A stretch of DNA of 9,763 nt from JBCCSZ01 sp039199225. Lineage in GTDB: Bacteria; Bacteroidota; Bacteroidia; Chitinophagales; Saprospiraceae. Within the stretch, counting starts at the first letter, position 1; each line of letters opens with the position of its first letter. The stretch is taken from positions 1-9,763 of the forward strand of contig JBCCSZ010000298.1 in the NCBI GenBank assembly GCA_039199225.1, in the 5' to 3' direction. Below the pieces are notes generated by a model. The model was not told the origin of the DNA, ran no database searches, and was given only the letters and a program-made list of their open reading frames with translations. Positions 6,695 to 9,763 of this stretch are shown in pieces. Made by a program: the position numbers and the translations under genes.

Positions 6695-7024
6695 AATAAA
6701 ATATTTAGATTTGTGAGTAAATGATTCCATTGCAATGACAGCCCCAACTGATGGTGCAGATGGAGTAATCCTTGCCTAAAAAATGTTTTTGATAATCGGG
6801 CGCATAGCACTGGCAGGCGGGCGATTTACCCACTAAACAAAATGAATGCGAGCCAAAAGTTTGTCGATTGGCACACTCTATTTGGGTGATTCAGGGTACT
6901 TGGGTACTGAAAACCACTAAAGTAAAATGTCTCCAATCGAATAGACACAAATAGGTCTTTGGCTACTTGGCCAGTGATTGGTCTTTTTACGACCGAAATT
7001 TTTATTGATTCAATTGCTGGATGG

Positions 7025-7065
7025 ACTCCCAGGAAGAATGAGCTAAGAAAAGCTCTGTTAGGAGT
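7025..7065. other. Nested stem-loop
   Basis: An outer stem ACTCC (7025-7029)/GGAGT (7061-7065) encloses an inner stem GAGCT (7040-7044)/AGCTC (7051-7055) with a 6-nt AAGAAA loop. The internal loop is asymmetric (10 and 5 nt). Both stems are short, so this could be chance. It is the most elaborate structure in the 600-bp gene-free gap. Confidence 0.3.
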
Positions 7066-7090
7066 TCAATACAAAGGAGCAAAATTACTT

Positions 7091-7105
7091 TCTCAAAAAA
7101 TGAGA
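7091..7105. repeat. Palindrome TCTCA-N5-TGAGA, copy 2
   Basis: TCTCA-AAAAA-TGAGA, with the same arms and spacing as at 5181-5195. It lies about 400 bp upstream of the T9SS cargo start and about 190 bp upstream of the DUF2459 gene. Possible regulator site; no known consensus comes to mind. Confidence 0.3.
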
Positions 7106-7163
7106 TTTGCGAAATAATTGGTAAAATTTGTACCGCATTACGGCTGGAAATACCCTAACCGAT

Positions 7164-7178
7164 GCCTATATGATAGGC
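7164..7178. other. Short hairpin GCCTAT/ATAGGC
   Basis: A perfect 6-bp stem, GCCTAT (7164-7169) and ATAGGC (7173-7178), closes a 3-nt loop, 118 bp upstream of the DUF2459 start. No T-run follows, so it is not an obvious terminator. Confidence 0.3.
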
Positions 7179-7296
7179 CGATACAAGATGAATCATTGTT
7201 GGATCAATTTAGGTGGGAAGGTTTTCGTTAAAAAGGTGTTGGCTCCCAGCGAGTAAACAGCTTTTTTAGTATGTTGGAAACTATTTTTGATTGCCC

Positions 7297-7968
7297 ATGA
7301 GAGCGGTAAAGCCTATGATGATCTCCATATTGTATTTTTTGAAGATTCTCACCCTTTTGATCATTGGGCTGTCCCTGCTTTATGCACTATTGGGATTGAT
7401 ATTGTCTTTGTGGAGTGTCAACCCCAAGAAATCGGCCTGTGACGAAACAGCAGAGGTATTTATAACGACCAATGGTCTGCATTTAGACATCATATTTCCG
7501 ATAGCGACTCTGGAACCTTCATTTTTGAAAATGTTGGAACTAAAGTCTAATGTGCAGTTCGTCGCCTTTGGCTGGGGCGACCGTGGCTTTTACTTGGATA
7601 CCCCTACTTGGGCGGAGGTCAAGGTATCAACGGTGGCAAAAGCTTTGTTTGTCAACAGTCCATCAGTCATGCATGTAACGAAGTATTTTCAGCAGGGAAA
7701 AAGCTGGCGGCGGGTTCCGGTCTGCGACCACCAACTCGCGACCTTAAAAGCTCACACAAAGGCTTCCTTCCAAAAAACGGACAATGGCCAATTCATCAAA
7801 ATCAAAGATGCTGGCTACGGCCCGACCGATGAATTTTATGAGGCCGAAGGCTATTACACCTGTATTCGCACCTGCAATGTGTGGGTCAATCAGGCTTTAA
7901 AAAAGGCACAGATCAAAACGGCCGTTTGGTCGCCGACTGATTTTGGCGTTTTGTATCATTTGGAGTGA
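7297..7968 (+). CDS. DUF2459 / TIGR02117 family membrane-anchored protein
   Basis: Protein of 223 residues counted from ATG at 7297. A TTG six bases earlier and ATGs at 7315 and 7318 are alternative starts; the tandem ATGs lead straight into the membrane segment. One N-terminal transmembrane helix (about 9-39) is followed by a domain that would lie outside the cytoplasm. The domain carries the family's landmarks: the strand VFITTNGLHLDIIFP (54-68), FGWGDRGFYLDTPTW (91-105), SVMHV (123-127), GYGPTDEFYEAEGYYTC (173-189) and TCNVWVNQALKKA (192-204). His62 and Cys193, in LHLD and TCN, are the kind of pair expected of a permuted papain-like (NlpC/P60-type) fold. That is my inference; the family's function is not established. 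The tag TIGR02117 comes from a urease-region gene in other bacteria, and no urease gene is here. TATTTTTG at 7282-7289 may be the -7 element; if so, the start at 7315 or 7318 is more likely. Confidence 0.8.
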   Translation: MRAVKPMMISILYFLKILTLLIIGLSLLYALLGLILSLWSVNPKKSACDETAEVFITTNGLHLDIIFPIATLEPSFLKMLELKSNVQFVAFGWGDRGFYLDTPTWAEVKVSTVAKALFVNSPSVMHVTKYFQQGKSWRRVPVCDHQLATLKAHTKASFQKTDNGQFIKIKDAGYGPTDEFYEAEGYYTCIRTCNVWVNQALKKAQIKTAVWSPTDFGVLYHLE

Positions 7969-7973
7969 TGTCG

Positions 7974-8006
7974 CAATACGGGATGATTTTAAATTCCCCC
8001 GTATGC
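7974..8006 (+). terminator. Hairpin between convergent genes, possible bidirectional terminator
   Basis: ATACGGG (7976-7982) pairs perfectly with CCCGTAT (7998-8004). Two further pairs (GC 7973-7974 region with GC 8005-8006) form if one A is bulged. The loop is 15 nt and AT-rich. It begins about 5 nt past the stop of the plus-strand gene and lies about 75 nt past the end of the minus-strand gene. No T-run follows on either strand. Further right, TAGTCGYTAT occurs twice (8041-8050 and 8059-8068). Confidence 0.4.
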
Positions 8007-8078
8007 CTTAACACGCTCGGCTAAATCACACAGCAGCGCATAGTCGCTATGGACACATTAGTCGTTATTAGAAGCAGC

Positions 8079-9092
8079 CTATTTCTCATACTCAATTTCT
8101 CGAATCCACAATTTTCGAAGCATATTTGATCTTGTGGAATAATCTAGTCTAGAAACCACGTTATTCCGTTCATCATACTCAAATTCACTCGTAGTATTAT
8201 TGCCAATTATTTTTTTAATATTCCCTTTCACATCATACATGTATTCAATGTCTTTGTACTCCGCATATTGCACATCAGGCTTACATGTTTTTTTCATAAG
8301 TACTAGATCGTCATAGTGGAAATCATAGTCTTTATCTTTTTGAGCATACTTCTTATAACGATCAAGAACGACTTCCTTTACTACACTTCCATTCTGGCAT
8401 TGAATGATTTCCTTATTTACAACAGGCTGAGCAAGCATTTCTTTAAAGAAGAAAATATTCTCATAATGAAAGCATTTTTTATCATCAGATTTATAGCATT
8501 TAATATTTATGGTTGGAAAATCTCTAAAAGCTATGACATCCTCCTCTAAATGCCCTGATAAATTTACAGTATAAATGGTTGTATCTTTTGACTGTTTAGA
8601 GGTAAGGAGTGGTCCAGTACTCAGCATTAATTCCTTTAACAATCCCGATGGATAGTAATTAAATCGCATGATTTGACCATATTCCTCTTGGCTAACGAGA
8701 ACATTATCTTTATACGTAACAATGAATGAGCTATCAATTACGATTTTCAGTATATTATCATCGATTTTTTTGTATTCGAGAATTTGAGAAAATAATTTAC
8801 TGGCTTCTCCTTTTTCTGCCTCTATAAAAATAGTTGTATCAATAGATTGAGTAGAGTCCAGAACTGATGTGAAGAAAGTTTCTTTTATCTTACTTACTCC
8901 TTCGATCTTATATGGGACTTCGCCCCAATTTATGATGTGTTGATTCCGGTTCTCCTCTACTAAAAGATTATTTTTTGCAATTAAATCAATATAGGTTAGA
9001 CTAGCATCACGTACAAGATTAGTACTGTGCTGACCTAAACACAATTTAGACAGGTATAGTAAAACTACTAACAGATATATTTTCTTTATCAT
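8079..9092 (-). CDS. Exported protein with YD/RHS-like strands, unknown function
   Basis: Protein of 337 residues taken from ATG at 9092; an upstream TTG start at 9116 would add eight polar residues before the signal peptide and is unlikely. Residues 1-21 (MIKKIYLLVVLLYLSKLCLG) are a signal peptide; there is no proper lipobox (the Cys is preceded by LSKL), so a lipoprotein is not supported. Several segments have the Tyr-Asp, Gly-Asn rhythm of YD/RHS repeats as used in Bacteroidota surface proteins: FNYYPSGLLKEL (144-155), YMYDVKGNIKKI (284-295), FEYDERNNVVSRL (304-316) and REIEYEK at the end. There are too few for a full RHS shell and no toxin domain, so it may be a small periplasmic or outer-membrane beta protein. 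Composition is clearly AT-richer than parE or the carboxylase gene. It is convergent with the DUF2459 gene. I do not recognise a named family. Confidence 0.75.
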   Translation of the reverse strand: MIKKIYLLVVLLYLSKLCLGQHSTNLVRDASLTYIDLIAKNNLLVEENRNQHIINWGEVPYKIEGVSKIKETFFTSVLDSTQSIDTTIFIEAEKGEASKLFSQILEYKKIDDNILKIVIDSSFIVTYKDNVLVSQEEYGQIMRFNYYPSGLLKELMLSTGPLLTSKQSKDTTIYTVNLSGHLEEDVIAFRDFPTINIKCYKSDDKKCFHYENIFFFKEMLAQPVVNKEIIQCQNGSVVKEVVLDRYKKYAQKDKDYDFHYDDLVLMKKTCKPDVQYAEYKDIEYMYDVKGNIKKIIGNNTTSEFEYDERNNVVSRLDYSTRSNMLRKLWIREIEYEK

Positions 9093-9533
9093 TTTGTAAT
9101 TGTTGGGATTACTCAAGACTAAGTAGTACGAATCTCTAATTTATAAATTTACATTCGTATTTTATTCTATAAATAGTAATGACATAACAACTTCTTGGAG
9201 GTCCGTCTAAAAAAGCCTGCTTGCTTTTGAGGTATTCAGCTACTTCGTCTTTTCAACCGGATGAAGTTATTGTGCAAGCAATTTGTCTAAGTTTATTAAC
9301 AATATTCCGATCATTTCTTTATTGCTATTAGACAAGCTCCACTTTCATGGCTGCTCATAAGTTGTACAAATCCACATAAGTTCACCAACCTTTTCCTATC
9401 TCCTCACTCAAACCAAAGTAGCATAGAACTTTTCCTATTCGATGGATGCTTTAAGATAACCGACCAAATTCGATTCAGCACGAAATCTTTCATCTAAATG
9501 TATTGTTAAAATAATTGTAGCAACCTTCTAAAA
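9093..9533. other. Divergent AT-rich intergenic region
   Basis: A 441-bp gap between divergent genes, with no credible open frame. It contains AT-rich sequence upstream of the minus-strand gene (about 9117-9185), an AAAAGC/GCTTTT hairpin near 9213-9230, and an 8-bp inverted repeat TTGTCTAA (9283-9290)/TTAGACAA (9328-9335). Before the coiled-coil start, TAATTGTAG (about 9512-9520) is a weak -7 candidate. None of these is strong evidence of function. Confidence 0.45.
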
Positions 9534-9763
9534 ATGTATCAAATGGAAGAAATCAAAAAATTGGAACAACGAATTGCCGAGTTGGAATATCGAATCGGGA
9601 TACTGGAAAATTTTCTGGACCAAGAGAGTTCTCTTCATCACAAACACGATGAGAGTTTGATGAATGCTATGCGAATAAAGGTCAGAAAAGACTTAGGTAC
9701 AAAAGGCATAAAAATAGAGAAAGGGCGCGAGCGCTACGGTACGCAGCTTTACTTAAACATATA
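9534..9763 (+). CDS. Small coiled-coil protein, partial at the right edge
   Basis: An open frame from ATG at 9534 to the end of the window, 76 complete codons. A second ATG at 9543 could be the start. Residues 4-30 (from MEEIKKLEQRIAELEYRIGILENFL) form a clear coiled coil, with hydrophobic residues at heptad positions and many Glu/Lys/Arg. The rest is charged (HHKHDESLMNAMRIKVRK, then GIKIEKGRERYGTQLYLNI). The coil suggests a small oligomer, in the manner of SlyX-like proteins, but I do not assign a family. The final two bases are TA, so the frame may stop on the next base or continue. No Shine-Dalgarno site is visible. Confidence 0.55.
   Translation, partial: MYQMEEIKKLEQRIAELEYRIGILENFLDQESSLHHKHDESLMNAMRIKVRKDLGTKGIKIEKGRERYGTQLYLNI

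Larger units (their letters stand above)
6695..7296. other. Gene-free region with several stem-loops
   Basis: This 602-bp gap between divergent genes is long for a promoter region. I find no open frame with gene-like features. Visible structure includes the palindrome CATTGCAATG (6728-6737), a tandem GGGTACT (6894-6909), a nested hairpin at 7025-7065, TCTCA-N5-TGAGA at 7091-7105, and GCCTAT-ATG-ATAGGC at 7164-7178. TATTTTTG at 7282-7289 matches the TAnnTTTG -7 element exactly but has no good -33 partner. An untranslated RNA is possible but not shown. Confidence 0.5.

Noticed and set aside
9283..9335. Inverted repeat TTGTCTAA/TTAGACAA
   Set aside because: An 8-bp match across a 37-bp gap is expected several times by chance; there is no transposase or target duplication.

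Overview
The window looks like ordinary chromosome of a member of the Bacteroidota, most likely a Saprospiria-type (Lewinella/Haliscomenobacter-like) marine or sludge bacterium. The evidence is a Bacteroidota-style topoisomerase IV subunit B, a secreted protein ending in a type IX secretion (T9SS) C-terminal sorting domain, weak or absent Shine-Dalgarno sites, and promoter-like TAnnTTTG elements. The placement below phylum is an inference. I see no insertion sequence, CRISPR array, rRNA or tRNA.

Layout from left to right: (1) parE, topoisomerase IV subunit B, complete on the minus strand (50-1978), with a perfect 8-bp hairpin just past its end at the left edge of the window. (2) A minus-strand gene (2270-3103) whose N-terminal third resembles the AntA/AntB phage antirepressor domain and whose remaining two thirds I do not recognise. 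(3) A 401-bp divergent intergenic region carrying three copies of TGTTTTAAAA, candidate operators. (4) A plus-strand membrane protein (3505-4893) of the vitamin K-dependent gamma-carboxylase (VKGC/HTTM) family, with the residue aligned to the human active-site lysine retained. (5) A 544-bp convergent gap rich in hairpins, with a start-less open frame that reads like protein. (6) A minus-strand Cys-rich secreted protein with a T9SS tail (5438-6694). (7) A 602-bp gap with several stem-loops. (8) A plus-strand membrane-anchored DUF2459/TIGR02117 protein (7297-7968). (9) A convergent minus-strand exported protein with YD/RHS-like strands and much lower GC (8079-9092). (10) The first 76 codons of a small coiled-coil protein running off the right edge (9534-9763).

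The genes do not form an obvious operon: strands alternate and most gaps exceed 290 bp. The best candidates for unusual biology are the carboxylase homologue, whose substrate in bacteria is unknown to me; the solitary antirepressor-like gene with its putative operator array; and the Cys-rich T9SS cargo. I do not see a clear multi-gene undescribed system here. Each of these is a single-gene or regulatory lead.
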